The translations under genes were made by a program, and so were the position numbers. Under the pieces are notes generated by a model that had not been told where the DNA came from, did no database searches, and saw nothing but the letters and a program-made list of their open reading frames with translations. Positions 37,068 through 47,999 of a stretch of DNA of 64,000 bases are shown here, in pieces. The stretch's first letter is position 1. Each line of letters begins with the position of its first letter. Source of the stretch: Siphonodentalium dalli (taxonomy: Eukaryota > Mollusca > Scaphopoda > Gadilida > Siphonodentaliidae); NCBI GenBank assembly GCA_032622095.1, contig CP136063.1, positions 208,865,934 to 208,929,933 on the forward strand, written 5' to 3'.

Positions 37068-37153
37068 TTGGCTTTGTCCTTCTTGTTTCGGTTGAGCATT
37101 GTAGAAGTGGAATACATCGCTCGAAGTACCAAAATTATAATTATGGTATTAAC
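37068..37153 (-). CDS. Adhesion GPCR, rest of TM5 and intracellular loop 3
   Basis: Acceptor TTGTTTCCAG, donor GTAAGTGATT; 86 nt, phase 0 in, two bases out. It encodes VNTIIIILVLRAMYSTSTML followed by NRNKKDKA and AA of a lysine. Joined to PALCIIT of the previous exon it gives IITVNTIIIILVLR, the usual TM5 exit of adhesion receptors, then a short basic third intracellular loop that contacts the G protein. A plus-strand frame of 69 codons covers the same DNA and is a shadow. Confidence 0.94.
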
Positions 37154-37376
37154 CTGGAAACAACAATTATGTGCGAGTGAGCTGCTGATGGCGCGGTGTT
37201 TGAGGAATATTGAAATTCAAGAAAAGATGCTATTTATAATGAGTGTGCTATATATATGGTTGAATGTTCAACAATAGAGTGCCAACCATGATTAAAATAT
37301 GTTTATTGTGAAGACTCTCGTGCTGCTACAGTAAATTTAGCCTATATTAACGCTTTACCCAACAGAAGGGCCCTGT

Positions 37377-37445
37377 GCCAATGCATTCTCGTATATATGC
37401 GAGTCGACCATAGGTCGCCTCGCATATATAAGAGAATGCATTGGC
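37377..37445 (-). repeat. 69-nt hairpin module, copy 2
   Basis: Same arms as copy 1 with one substitution (TCTCG for TCTCT). The central mismatch is orientation-reversed (GAGTCGACC ... GGTCGCCTC), so it is called minus. Preceded by CCCTGT. Confidence 0.95.
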
Positions 37446-37504
37446 TTAACACATTAAAATTTATAAAATTGTTAAAGAATGTAAGAAAAAAAGATTTTTT
37501 TTAG

Positions 37505-37573
37505 GCCAATGCATTCTCTTATATATGCGAGGCGACCTATGGTCGACTCGCATATATAAGAGAATGCATTGGC
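37505..37573 (+). repeat. 69-nt hairpin module, copy 3
   Basis: Identical to copy 1 in both arms, loop and mismatch; followed by ACAGGG. Confidence 0.95.
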
Positions 37574-38173
37574 ACAGGGCATAACTGTAACTATCACAAT
37601 GTGGTCAAGGAGCCGGTTCCAATGATATCCATATTTGTATGGTTCTATTGAGACAGACCGAAGATATTTTAGGCTGTTGAAGCTTTATTTGGCCGGTTTT
37701 GGCCGTTTTGTTGGGTAAAGGGTTAATACAACTATTCATGGACTATGAACAGTGCCTACAACATCAGCCCCATGCAACATCTCTGAAAATAATATAAGCG
37801 AGTCATATGTTCAAACAGTGGGAACTGAAACAATGGAAATTAATATCAGTTTAACTCTTTCGCTGCCAAACGCGCATAAATGCGAACTTCGTAGACACTG
37901 CCAATCACGCATTTTTGCGAATTTGGTATGTAGTCTAATGTATGGGATATAACTCTATTCTTTCCGGCATGTTTGACAGTGCACAGTGTATTTATCTGTA
38001 GTACTGTTGCGCGCGAACAATTTAAAGCGACAATTTCCTCAAGGTCATGCTATTTCTGACGTTATGGAGGTACAGTCAGAGCCGGAATATTGCGTCATTG
38101 TTATTAGCACGTGGTTATCAGTCGAAAATGGCTGCTCGCAAAAGACTCAGGACTGAAGAAGTTATTGTTATTA

Positions 38174-38505
38174 CCTCTATACTCTAATGATCGAGGGGCG
38201 CATAAGTTACTTATACCTATTATTTGTGTAAGCAGTAGCCTCTATTATAGGGGCGCATAAGATACTATGGGTGGCGGGAAGGGGTGGTGGGTGGGTAACT
38301 AACCTCTATACTCTAATGATCGAGGGGCGCCTGCTGCGCATAAGATACTTATACCTATTATTTATGTGGGCAGTAGCCTCTATAGGGGCGCCTGTGGCGC
38401 ATAAGATACTATGGGTGGCGGGATGGGGTGGTGGGTGGGTAACTAACCTCTATACTTTAATGATCGAGGGGCGCCTGCGGCGCATAAGATACTTATACCT
38501 ATTAT
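38174..38505. repeat. Tandem array inside TTAA element, three units
   Basis: CCTCTATACTCTAATGATCG starts at 38174 and 38303, with a variant (TATACTTTAATG) at 38447; each is followed by AGGGGCGC, CATAAGATAC and GGTGGTGGGTGGGTAACTAA. The spacing is 129 and 144 bp. Confidence 0.85.
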
Positions 38506-38671
38506 TTATAATACACCTTTACTGGTTTTGAACAACCCTTATCTATTGTGTCGTTTTCCAGTGGTGATAACAGGCAACTAAATTAATTATGCTGGTGAGT
38601 TGACCATGCGTACGCCCGCGTGACCCATATAATTCACAAAAATCATCGTAAAACCCAATTTTCCTTAAATT

Positions 38672-38697
38672 CAAGATGGCCGTCAAGATCACGTGAC
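38672..38697 (+). promoter_or_regulatory. YY1-like motif next to CACGTGAC, copy 1
   Basis: CAAGATGGCCGTC followed 4 bases later by TCACGTGAC. CAAGATGGCxGC is the vertebrate YY1-type core and CACGTGAC a bHLH E-box. Only the motifs are seen; binding is inference. Confidence 0.35.
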
Positions 38698-39020
38698 TTA
38701 TAAGGGGCGGAGCAGGGTCATATGTCCCCATGCAGGTATATATACATATGGGTATGGTTATATTATATATATCTATATTTGGAATTGTACCTATCAAGGA
38801 ATATTCAAGCAACAAAAGCACGAACTCAACAAAGTGCGCCATTGTATCCCAAGGTGGCAACTTGCATAAATCCAAGATGGACGCCAAGTGGGTTCATATA
38901 GGTTACTTCCGTGTACCTTACTGTTGGACATCGTATAATTGGGTTGAAAATTAGAAAACAAACAACACACCCATTCATACCCACACAAACTGTACATATA
39001 CAGGCCAATAGCCACTAATC

Positions 39021-39047
39021 CAAGATGGCCGCCAATGTCACGTGACC
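39021..39047 (+). promoter_or_regulatory. YY1-like motif next to CACGTGAC, copy 2
   Basis: CAAGATGGCCGCC followed by AATGTCACGTGACC with the same spacing and order as 38672-38697. A third, incomplete version (CAAGATGGACGCC without the E-box) is at 38873. Confidence 0.35.
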
Positions 39048-39825
39048 TTGGTGGGCGTGTCCACGGCGGCATTCGACAGGGTATACCTATGTCTATATAC
39101 ATGTGAATTTTCAACTAATTATATTAGAAACTGCTTGAGATATAATGTATTACCCATATATACCTGAAATACATGGATATATGTACAGGATGCGTGGCAC
39201 TGGGGGGTGTGTCTGTGGTGGCGGGTGGCAGCGAAAGGGTTAAAGATTCAACATACTATTGAACTCGACATGCAGTTCTGCAGGGGCATGTGTTCCAGGA
39301 AATATCTACAATTGTTATTTCGATGGTTTACTTATTTGATGCCAGCACATCTATAGTACAGTAACATTTGCTTGACTGACTGTGATTCGGCGACTATCAC
39401 GCATTAATTCCAGAGTATTAAACCATGCCAGTGGTTGTCCTGATTGGCAGTGTGTGGTTGTTCCGCACTTATTATTGTAGTAATTTAAGTTAATTGCAGA
39501 GTGCCCAAATTATCCTAATATAATTGCAAGCAGAAAGCGCCCATATACCAACGTATCCATGGCATCCATGACAGGCAGCGGACTGTTTCGAATAAAATGC
39601 AGGTGAAACTGAAAAAGTGGTATAGTATTGGTCTATAATGGCACAATAATTTAGCAGTTGACGCTAATTATCTCAGTTTGATCTGCAATTTGCTTGACTG
39701 TTGCTAACAGGAGAGAGAGGGAGAGAGATAAAGAGAGAGAGTGCTTTCTTGATACGCTCGCTGCAAGCCCACAACGTTTTAGTCTAGGCACAATCGGAGG
39801 CGCTGTCTCCCTATCACCCAATTTA

Positions 39826-41340
39826 TGGGACCACAATGTTCATGAGGTTGAACTGTTCCTATTTGAGAAGCCGCATGTTGTCGACCCCTAACCGGACGCA
39901 AAATAAAATTATTTTGACTTGTCTAATGGTACCCATCGGACAATTTTTCACACAAGAACGCAATCCTGGTATTCATCCGTTTGGCCGATGTTCACTCTAG
40001 CATAACAACATTCATTTGTCTCTAGATTCGATAAAGACGCCAAGAATTGAGACGTGTCATGAAAGTATTCATCGATTTAGTCAAATGGTCTCCTTTTAAC
40101 ATCCACATAATTAAATTTGCAAACGATATGGCGACATGATTGATATCTTTAGAAACTACAACCAACATCCCATCAAATGATTCAACAATTAAGAGGATAT
40201 ATAACATAGTACTCGAACGGCGTCCAAAACTTAACCCTTCCAAGTGTAGCTATTTTACAGGAACATTGCTTGAGGTACAGTAATGTCCTAATTAATCGAC
40301 TCCCTAACCACAGCAGAATTATGGGTAACTTTTCAGGATTTAGTCGGAAATATGGCTTGTTGCCATTCATCAGAAAGATCTCGCCGAGAGCTTTCCGATG
40401 AATGGCAACAAGCCATATTTCCGACTAAATCCTGAAAAGTTACCCATAATTCTGCTGTAGTTAAGGAGTTGATTAATTAGAGCATTACTATACATGTATG
40501 GTTTATTATCACGGAGGGGGTTGCAGATTCTAGATATGTAACAAGTATTATACCTCAACGGTATGTACTTCAGTTTCAGCGTTACATTCATTAATTAATC
40601 ATCTATCACCCAATGAAATTACCACGAATTGTGTAGCAAAACATTATACTTCGTACGGTGCATGCCCGAAATTATTAGTTTGGCCCGACTGTTGAATGTA
40701 TTTGAAACAGAAAACCCGAGCATTAAATACGTAAGTCATTAGGTGTTACTTGCATTGCAGTAGCCATGGATCAGACGGATATGTTTTAATGATATGTGTA
40801 CCTTTAAGATATCTAACAACAGACTTGTATATTACCTATACGGATTTTAACGTCTGTATACGTCTTAAACCAATATGTTGCTTTTGTCGTTGCATTGCTT
40901 TGGGTGCGTCCATTTATGTAATGTCCCTGCCAAAATAGCTACATTGGGGAGGGTTATGTTTTTGGACGCCGTTCGAGTACTATGTTACATATACTCTTTT
41001 TTATTAATCATTTGATGGGATACTGGCTGTAGTTTCCAATGATATCAATTTTTTTGCTACTTGTGGTACACAAATAATTATGCGGATGATGAAGTGAGAC
41101 CAATTGTTTGAATCGATGAATAATTTCATGACACTGAATGTTAATATAATAGAGTGACCATCGGCCAAACGGAAGAACACCTTATTTAACATGTTATGTT
41201 TTCTGCATTGAATAGGAATGGGTGGGTACCATTGGAAAAGACAAAATTATTTATTTTGCGTCCTGTTGGGGGTCGGCAACATCTGTTTTCTCAAATGGGA
41301 TAGTTCAGCTTCACGAAAATTGTGGTCCCATAAAATTCGG
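39826..41340. repeat. Large fold-back, arms of about 450 bp
   Basis: 39826-40276 and 40905-41340 pair as diverged inverted arms: GGGACCACAATGTTC with the reverse of GAAAATTGTGGTCCC, GACGCAAAATAAAATTATTT with AATTATTTATTTTGCGTCC, CCGTTTGGCCGATG with CATCGGCCAAACGG, CTCGAACGGCGTCCAAAA with TTTTGGACGCCGTTCGAG. A separate palindrome (40277-40488) occupies the middle. No target duplication was established. Confidence 0.78.
40277..40488. repeat. Palindrome at centre of fold-back, 212 bp
   Basis: Both arms contain AACCACAGCAGAATTATGGG (with one change on the right), TAACTTTTCAGGATTTAGTC and GGAAATATGGCTTGTTGCC, meeting at a short centre with AAAGATCTCGCCGAGAGCTT. A single arm recurs at 44771-44866. 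Confidence 0.9.
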
Positions 41341-41460
41341 TGACACATGGTGATGGTGGGACACATGGTGATGGGGGACACATGGCAATGGGGGGTCACA
41401 TGGTGATGGGGGGACACATGGCCACCGGCAGTGATGGGGGGGGGGGGGTACATTGCCTCC
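41340..41460. repeat. Short tandem GACACATGGTGATGGGG repeats and poly-G
   Basis: About five units of ACACATGGTGATGGGG with variants, ending in a G run near 41437-41448. Confidence 0.8.
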
Positions 41461-41704
41461 GGCGGTGCCTAAACTATTGTCGCGCGGATTTCTGTTCTAG
41501 CAATAACTAAGTATGTCATAAGCAGTTCTAAATACAATTTTAGAAGCCTTTCCACACAGGTGTCCACGATTCATATATATTATGGTGTACCCTTGATTCT
41601 ATATGAATCTTGTTGGGAAGAGATAGACCATCATTAGAGTCTAACTGTGGAAAATAGTCGAGCATGGGATCACGCGATAAGCTGATAATGATTACCATAC
41701 GCAC

Positions 41705-41771
41705 CGTGATTATACACAAAGCAGGCACCACGAATGCCCAAATTAGATGATTGGATATCGAGAGCCAACAG
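41705..41771 (-). CDS. Adhesion GPCR, extracellular loop 2 end and first half of TM5
   Basis: Acceptor TGTTTATTTCAG, donor GTGCGTATGG; 67 nt, starting with the third base of a codon (TA|C, tyrosine) and ending in phase 0. It encodes CWLSISNHLIWAFVVPALCI then IT. CWLS is the conserved loop-2 motif whose cysteine bonds to the cysteine at the top of TM3; IWAFVVPALCII is TM5. The frame stays open beyond the donor, so the exon end was set by phase and by homology to the next exon (VNTIII). Confidence 0.95.
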
Positions 41772-41879
41772 CTGAAATAAACAAAGTATATAAAGAACTG
41801 GTTACCATGGCACATATATATAGACTTTAGGCAACTTAGATCAATACCAAATGTGTAGTTTACATATGACATATAGCGT

Positions 41880-43234
41880 GAAATGATTGCTATTACACTT
41901 ACACTCCAGATATATGGGTTTGTTAAAGGTGTAGACCAGCTTTGGAATGTCCCGTAATTAGATTAATAACACATCCGAGTTACTGCGAATGCAACTCTCA
42001 TAATATGCCACGCGATGCCGCATCGAAAATTTAAACCTAATGAAATATAAGACATTGTTATCTTCGTCTTAATAATTGGTAGAATATAAACGACCACAAT
42101 CAAAGCAGTTAAATGACATAGACATATATGTTGTCGGATGGGAGTGTATAGTATTTTATTGAAATTAACAGTTGTGTTTCGCTGGGTAAGCTCTTTTCTT
42201 TATATTGGTAATATCCAAATGGACAACTGTGTTGGTTGTCCATTTCGTAATGTTAATGTCATCACCCATACATTTCGATTTCAACACAACTCGACGTGTA
42301 ACATCATGTAGCTTCATACGTTAACCGAATTCAAGTGAACCTAAATGTATTTTCTACTATGATCATATATACTAATATTGTATCTCACGTGACTTTGTTA
42401 TTGAAATTAAGCTTTCCGATTGGTTGGCTACTCGACTCTATTAGTCGTAGTTGTATACTACGCCTTCAAGTCTCTCCCATCGTGCACTATGCATATGTAG
42501 TTTTGACTACTAAAAATAGTAACGAACACTACATCAAACTTTGTTCTGAAACTACTTGTTATTTCGCCGCTGATCCAAATTAAAGCTTCAGTAAGGCGAA
42601 AATCAATTGTCTGAACTTAGTAAAAGTTGAAAATAGTAGTTTCCTACTGCTAAATCAAAATTACAAAGGTTTTCTCTGGAGTCCCGTTGCGTTTCCTAAG
42701 TTCGCGATACCCCATTCCTATACCGGTAACACTAAAACGTGTGATCGGTTGCCGTACCCGAACAACTAATAAAATGAACCGAGAATACAATTTGCCGATT
42801 ACAGCTTGTTTTAGCTGTCTCTTGTAAATAAATAATACCCCTATGCTGTATACTAAGCGTTGAAAAAACACGCTACTGCAGATTTTCATGGCCCAATAAC
42901 ACCAATCATACGTTCATGTTTCCGGAGTTGGGTACACTTTTTTTTGTAGCCGTAAATTCTTTGCTTCCGATCAGAGTCACGTGACCGCTCGGTTGGAAAA
43001 TAATCAATAATTTCGCGGCTCAATTATTCTGATAGTTCCGTGTACAAGAGCGACTTATACTAATAAATGACCAAATTTAATACATTCTTCGTTCGTCCGG
43101 GCACCAATTAAGAGTGGGTAAGTGGTTGAAATGTGTTGACATTGGTCTAAATGTTCTTGAGTTCATACATATATTTATCATATGATCACTGATTTTCAAA
43201 CGTAACAAAAAGGAACAGCAGAAATTAATGACTG
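41880..43234 (-). other. Receptor intron segment, nothing recognised
   Basis: No paired repeat, splice-bounded exon or familiar motif is seen. The 82-codon frame at 42335-42583 has no recognisable features. Confidence 0.5.
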
Positions 43235-43540
43235 ACACAGTTTTTTGCAAAAAAAACAACAAAAACAGTTTTTTTTTAAAACAGGAAAACAAACATGAAA
43301 AATAAACAAAATAGATAAAGATTTACAACAAAAAAACCCAACAAAGTTCAACAGGAAAACAAACATTGAAAAAAAAAAAATTAAAAAATTAAAAATTAAA
43401 AAATTAAAAAAAACCAAACAAACAGGTGAAAAAGTTAAACAAAAACAAACAAACAAACCTGAACAAAGAGGAAATTAAAAAAAATTAAAAAATTTGTACA
43501 TATTATTTTTTTTTCTTTAAAAAAAAATGGTGTTTGCCCA
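43235..43540. repeat. A-rich low-complexity tract
   Basis: Long runs of AAAAATTAAAA and AAACAAACAAAC with a repeated ACAGGAAAACAAACAT at about 43280 and 43351. The frame on the minus strand (phenylalanine-rich) is a composition artefact. Confidence 0.8.
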
Positions 43541-43587
43541 CTGGTTTGCCTTTAATTTCTGCATTTGTTCGATACAATATAATAATT

Positions 43588-43719
43588 AGAGCATGACTTG
43601 TCGTGAAATACGCCGATATAGTGCATAGTGCGGTTGTGTAGTTCACTCCGCTTCGCGTCGTGAACTACACAACCTCACTATGCACTATATCGGCGTATTT
43701 CACTCCAAGCCATGCTCTA
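43588..43719. repeat. Palindrome, 132 bp
   Basis: The left arm TAGAGCATG, then TGAAATACGCCGATATAGTG, then TGTGTAGTTCAC; the right arm GTGAACTACACA, CACTATATCGGCGTATTTCA, CATGCTCTA. The loop is about 13 nt (TCCGCTTCGCGTC). The stem has small asymmetries near the base. Confidence 0.92.
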
Positions 43720-44770
43720 TTTATTAACTATGCAACACTAGTCTTACTTTGCTAAGTACCATTCATATGCCATGAGCTATTAGGCCCTATACAATATGAA
43801 GGGAAATGACTATATGCATTGTCTGTGACGATTAACATATCCGTTATATCATTCACATAACATGTGTTTATAATGCGCAATAGTAACTTTGTAGCATATC
43901 TAATCATTTTCGATTAGAAGAATAGTATGATATCGAAGGATTATCACATACATTCATTTATTCTAATTTTACAGCAATTCCGAATTTAAAATGTTCGATT
44001 GCGTCTATATGTCGACTGTCACTGTAACCAGCACTTGTATCACTGTTGTATCTCAATTAGGGATTTGTTATCTCTCGTGTTGAATATCACTTGGAAAATA
44101 AAGTTTGTAAATGGAATTCACTCGCATGTACACGTAGACGGAATTAACAACTGTCTGCGCTGGTTTATTAGTTGGTTAATGCTTCTTTTTTTTCGTCATT
44201 TCATCCGCTGTGCCATATCACGACGTTGTCAGTTTTACGGATGGAGGAAAGACCACACATAGGGTACGTTTCCCCGGGAAATACCACAATGCGTGTAGAA
44301 ACCACCGATCCCCGGAAAGCAACTGACTTGCCTAATGAGATTATTTTTTGCCACATTTTTCAGTATTTGCCAAATGATATCGGACCGAAATAAGGTGTTT
44401 GTACGGTTTGACAATAGTTATTTCAAAGACTTAAACAAATAAACAAATATGAGGACTACCCGCACCGTAGTCGCCATTGTGTCCACAATAATGGAATATT
44501 TATCTCCAGTGTTGAACGTTACTTGGAAAATAAAGCTTGGAAACGAAATTCATTCGCATGCACACGTAGACGTGATTGGCAGCTAGGGTACTATGTGTAT
44601 ATATGGGTCGCAAAAGGCCGCTTTTTATGACAAACATGAAAATATAAAAGTGTATATATCAAATCTGCAGAACAAACCAAAACAATGCTTCTTTAATAGA
44701 TTTGTAAATTTGATGCTGTAACTTAGATTGATAATTTCAACAAACTATTACACACGGAGGAAAATAATAA

Positions 44771-44866
44771 AAGTACAGGAATGCTCTAAGTAATCGACCC
44801 CTTAACCACAGCAGAATTATGGGTAACTTTTCAGGATTTAGTCGGAAATATGGCTTGCTGTACTTT
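44771..44866. repeat. Single-arm copy of the 40277-40488 palindrome
   Basis: AACCACAGCAGAATTATGGG, TAACTTTTCAGGATTTAGTC and GGAAATATGGCTTG are shared with that palindrome. The copy is bounded by AAGTACAG on the left and CTGTACTT on the right, a possible 8-bp inverted end. Confidence 0.7.
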
Positions 44867-45459
44867 AACTGGTAGTCTTAAAGTTTTATTTATCGAACTG
44901 CCTTACGCTATCACTAATCAATGAATTTCATTCGCTTTTAATAAGTTGTTCAAAAGCAGTGACATTGTCTGGAGTTCCAAACGATGCTGAAATGTGGACA
45001 GTTAATGCTTCTATCCCCTTTGAATAAAATATTTAACAACATATACAACTCTCGCATTTATCACTAGGACTGGGATATCAGTTTTGAGAACCGTATACAA
45101 AAGTGGTGACACATCTGATTCAAAAACTTACAGGGATATCACTACCATGGGTTGTGTAAAGTAAACATTTTGGATAAGTTGTCAATACTCGCCTGTCTGA
45201 GTACATAGATAAACATAAATCAGCTTAATAAATTTGGATTTGAGAAAGGAAAATACCAGCTGATCATGTCCATACTGCGAAGACATTGATAGACACATAT
45301 GGTATGGAACCAAAGGGGACCCTGACTGAACCACAGTATGTATTGCCATCAAAAAGTCATTTGATAGTTTAGACTGAGAAGGATTATATATTAAACGTAT
45401 AACAGTACTTACTATAAGCACTAAAATGATTAACCCTTTACCCAACAGAACGGCCATGT

Positions 45460-45528
45460 GCCAATGCATTCTCTTATATATGCGAGTCGACCATAGGTCG
45501 CCTCGCATATATAAGAGAATGCATTGGC
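45460..45528 (-). repeat. 69-nt hairpin module, copy 4
   Basis: Perfect outer 27-bp arms; the central mismatch is orientation-reversed, as in copy 2. Preceded by CATGT instead of CCTGT. Confidence 0.95.
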
Positions 45529-45607
45529 TTAACACATTAAAAATTATAAAATTGTTAAAGAATGTAAGAAAAAATGGTAAAAAGTTTTTAAAAAAGATTT
45601 TTTTTAG

Positions 45608-45676
45608 GCCAATGCATTCTCTTATATATGCGAGGCGACCTATGGTCGACTCGCATATATAAGAGAATGCATTGGC
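45608..45676 (+). repeat. 69-nt hairpin module, copy 5
   Basis: Identical to copies 1 and 3; followed by ACAGGG. Confidence 0.95.
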
Positions 45677-47559
45677 ACAGGGCTAACTGTAACTATCACA
45701 ATGTGGTCAAGGAGCCGGTTCCAATGATATCCATATTTGTATGGTTCTATTGAGACAGACCGAAGATATTTTAGGCTGTTGAAGCTTTATTTGGCCGGTT
45801 TTGGCCGGTTTGTTGTGTAAAGGGTTAACATAATATATGCAATGCACTTCATTCCTCGGACAATAATAGCAATGGAAGATGGCCTTACATCAATTAGTGA
45901 ATGCTCTATTGGACTACAACAAGCGTGCCAACTTAACTCGACCATTTTAAATAGATATGTGGATGATAATGCCAATATATTTCAACCTGAAACCACATTT
46001 GATGAACCCAGCTTATTTGATTAACATGTTAGTAGGCTGTTATATGCGGATGGCATGGTTTTATGAATATAATTCATAATAGCAAAAATAGTTTAACGCT
46101 TCTGAAGAATATTGTCACCAGGAGAAACTCGGCATCAATCCGGATAAATCCAAGATGGTTAGAATAACCAAGACATACCAAATATGTGAAGAACACTTTC
46201 AAACAAACACTAAACCAATTGAGTGTACACTATTCTGTAACTGTGAAGGAATTACAATATCATCTGCAGGAGCATTCAAAAGTGAAATAATAAACTAAGT
46301 GAATAAATAGAGAACTTAATCAAATTTAAACAGTCCATTTTAAATAAAAACATACCGATTAGATATATTTAAATTTACTCGATAAAACAATTATCCCAAT
46401 GACATATTATTCTGGGGTTTTGGTGGCCTTTTGAAAAACGCCCCATGATCTTTCCCTGACTAACCATCACAATACAGATTCTTTTGAAAGCATTGAGCTT
46501 CTGTAAAAGAATATTAGGTGTTAACCCCAAGGCCACTAAACATGCAGTATTGGGTGAACGTAGGTGATTCCCTACTTCAGTCAACATTTTGAAACAAGTT
46601 CTAAGATTTCTTTTGTATTTCAAAACTAAATAACAACTCTATATGCAAGGATTCTAATCTGTAATATCCAAACAATGTTCATGTATCAAACAACAGCTTT
46701 GGATAATATTAAAACACTATTATTCCATTATAGACTTGGCATAATAAATATACATCATTTTCCAATAAAATTGAGAAATACATTATTAGTGGTTTAGAAC
46801 AGAGTTCCATTAAAAAATTGCAATATTAAGAGAAAATAAGAAAGTACATACAAATTTCATACGAAGATTTCAACTTCTACAACTATACAGTAATATCAAA
46901 ATGCCATATACATCGGAGATAATTTACTCGAATCAGAGTCAGTGCACATTTGAAGCAAGTGGTATTCTTCAGGATGAGACCCTTCTAATTCTAGTTTGAA
47001 AGAATTCAAAGATGCCAAAAAACACGCAAACCTCAATGACACAATGTTTGTATTCAGATAGATATCGTTCAGTGATACACTAAATCTAATTATTTCATCT
47101 GAAGAGGCTGAAATGCGAAGCAGATACATAATTTATTGATATCATCTTACAAGAGAGAGGCAATATTTACATGCAAATGATTTTTTTATGATTTAAAATA
47201 GTTAATACATTGCTTACATTGATACTTTAAATATATGATACAATTGATACAGTATGTTGCCCATAAAGATGCATGTCTTAACAGGTACTGCTGACTGATG
47301 CTATCTCGACCACTGAACACAGAACATCGACAACAACATCACCCATAAATGAATATCCATTATGGTATAGTGGGTATGTTTCTTTCCACTTTCACAATCC
47401 GTTTGCTAAATCAGTCACACCAACTGTTTGATGTTATACTCTCAAATTCACCTTAATATAATTATAATTGCAGTTTCAAGTCTTCTCAATAAAACTCATG
47501 TTGCATACTAGTATAGTTACATTTGTGCAAACTTGAAATATTGATAGTATATAATCCAA

Positions 47560-47960
47560 CCTTCCCTTATATTTTCTAAGTGTACACTTTCATTGTAAGT
47601 GTAGTTCAGGTATACACTTATAGTACACTTGTAACTTTTGTTTTTTTAATTCAGTACACTTGTACCACACTCACTTTTTTCGAAATGTACACTTATTTCG
47701 TAAGTGTAGTGTAAGTGTTGTAATAAGTGTACACTTGCTCTACACTTTTGAGACTTTGAAAATCTTTGGGCATGCTGCCCACACTTACAGCTACACTTAT
47801 GGTACTTTGAAAAGTTCTCTCTACACTTATGACACACTGATGATACTTATACTTTTAAAATGTTTTGGGAACACTGCCCCACACTTAAAGGTACACTTAT
47901 GGAACTTTGGAAAAATTTATCAACACTTATACCACACTTATCAAACTTTGATATGGATAT
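47560..47960. repeat. ACACTT motif cluster, left
   Basis: About 14 ACACTT and four AAGTGT in 400 bp, most within TACACTTAT or TACACTTGT. The blocks TTTGGG(C/A)A..CTGCCC, followed by ACACTTA, occur twice (47765 and 47866), indicating a diverged duplication of about 100 bp. No coding evidence. Confidence 0.8.
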
Positions 47961-47999
47961 GTTCAGGAATACTGCTCAGAGCCTCGCACATTGGTACTA

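Larger units (their letters stand above)
37351..37722. mobile_element. TTAA-bounded MITE with two hairpin modules
   Basis: TTAA (37347-37350) precedes CGCTTTACCCAACA; TGTTGGGTAAAGGG precedes TTAA (37723-37726), a 14-bp inverted repeat with one mismatch. It contains two 69-nt hairpins in opposite orientation separated by about 59 nt, then a single-copy part with CAAGGAGCCGGTTCCAATGA. Nearly identical to 45434-45824, so recently mobile. Confidence 0.88.
37855..39239. mobile_element. TTAA-bounded element, 1.39 kb
   Basis: TTAA (37851-37854) precedes CTCTTTCGCTGCCA; TGGCAGCGAAAGGG precedes TTAA (39240-39243), a 14-bp inverted repeat with one mismatch. The interior has a tandem array (38174-38505) and CAAGATGGCCGxC motifs, two followed by CACGTGAC. 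No transposase frame. Piggybac-like by its target site. Confidence 0.75.
45434..45824. mobile_element. TTAA-bounded MITE with two hairpin modules, second copy
   Basis: TTAA (45430-45433) precedes CCCTTTACCCAACA; TGTTGTGTAAAGGG precedes TTAA (45825-45828). Near-identical to 37351-37722, with a slightly longer spacer between hairpins. Inserted into the decayed LINE, so it is younger than that element. Confidence 0.9.
44980..47130 (+). pseudogene. Decayed LINE (reverse transcriptase remnant)
   Basis: Translated in shifting frames on the plus strand, the segment shows in order: YKSGDTSDSKTYRDIT (about 45092-45139), RLSEYIDKHK-like and FGFEKGK (45185-45255), LLYADGMVL, a YADD-box variant with G for D (46034-46063), a NPDKSKM-like stretch (46138-46155), and CKRILGVNPKATKHAVLGER (about 46501-46560). 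These are hallmarks of the reverse transcriptase and post-RT region of jockey/CR1/L2-like or RTE-like non-LTR elements. Multiple stops and frameshifts make it dead. It is split by a TTAA MITE at 45434-45824. Exact ends and clade are not resolved. It lies antisense in the 9.5 kb receptor intron between TM4 and TM5. Confidence 0.75.
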
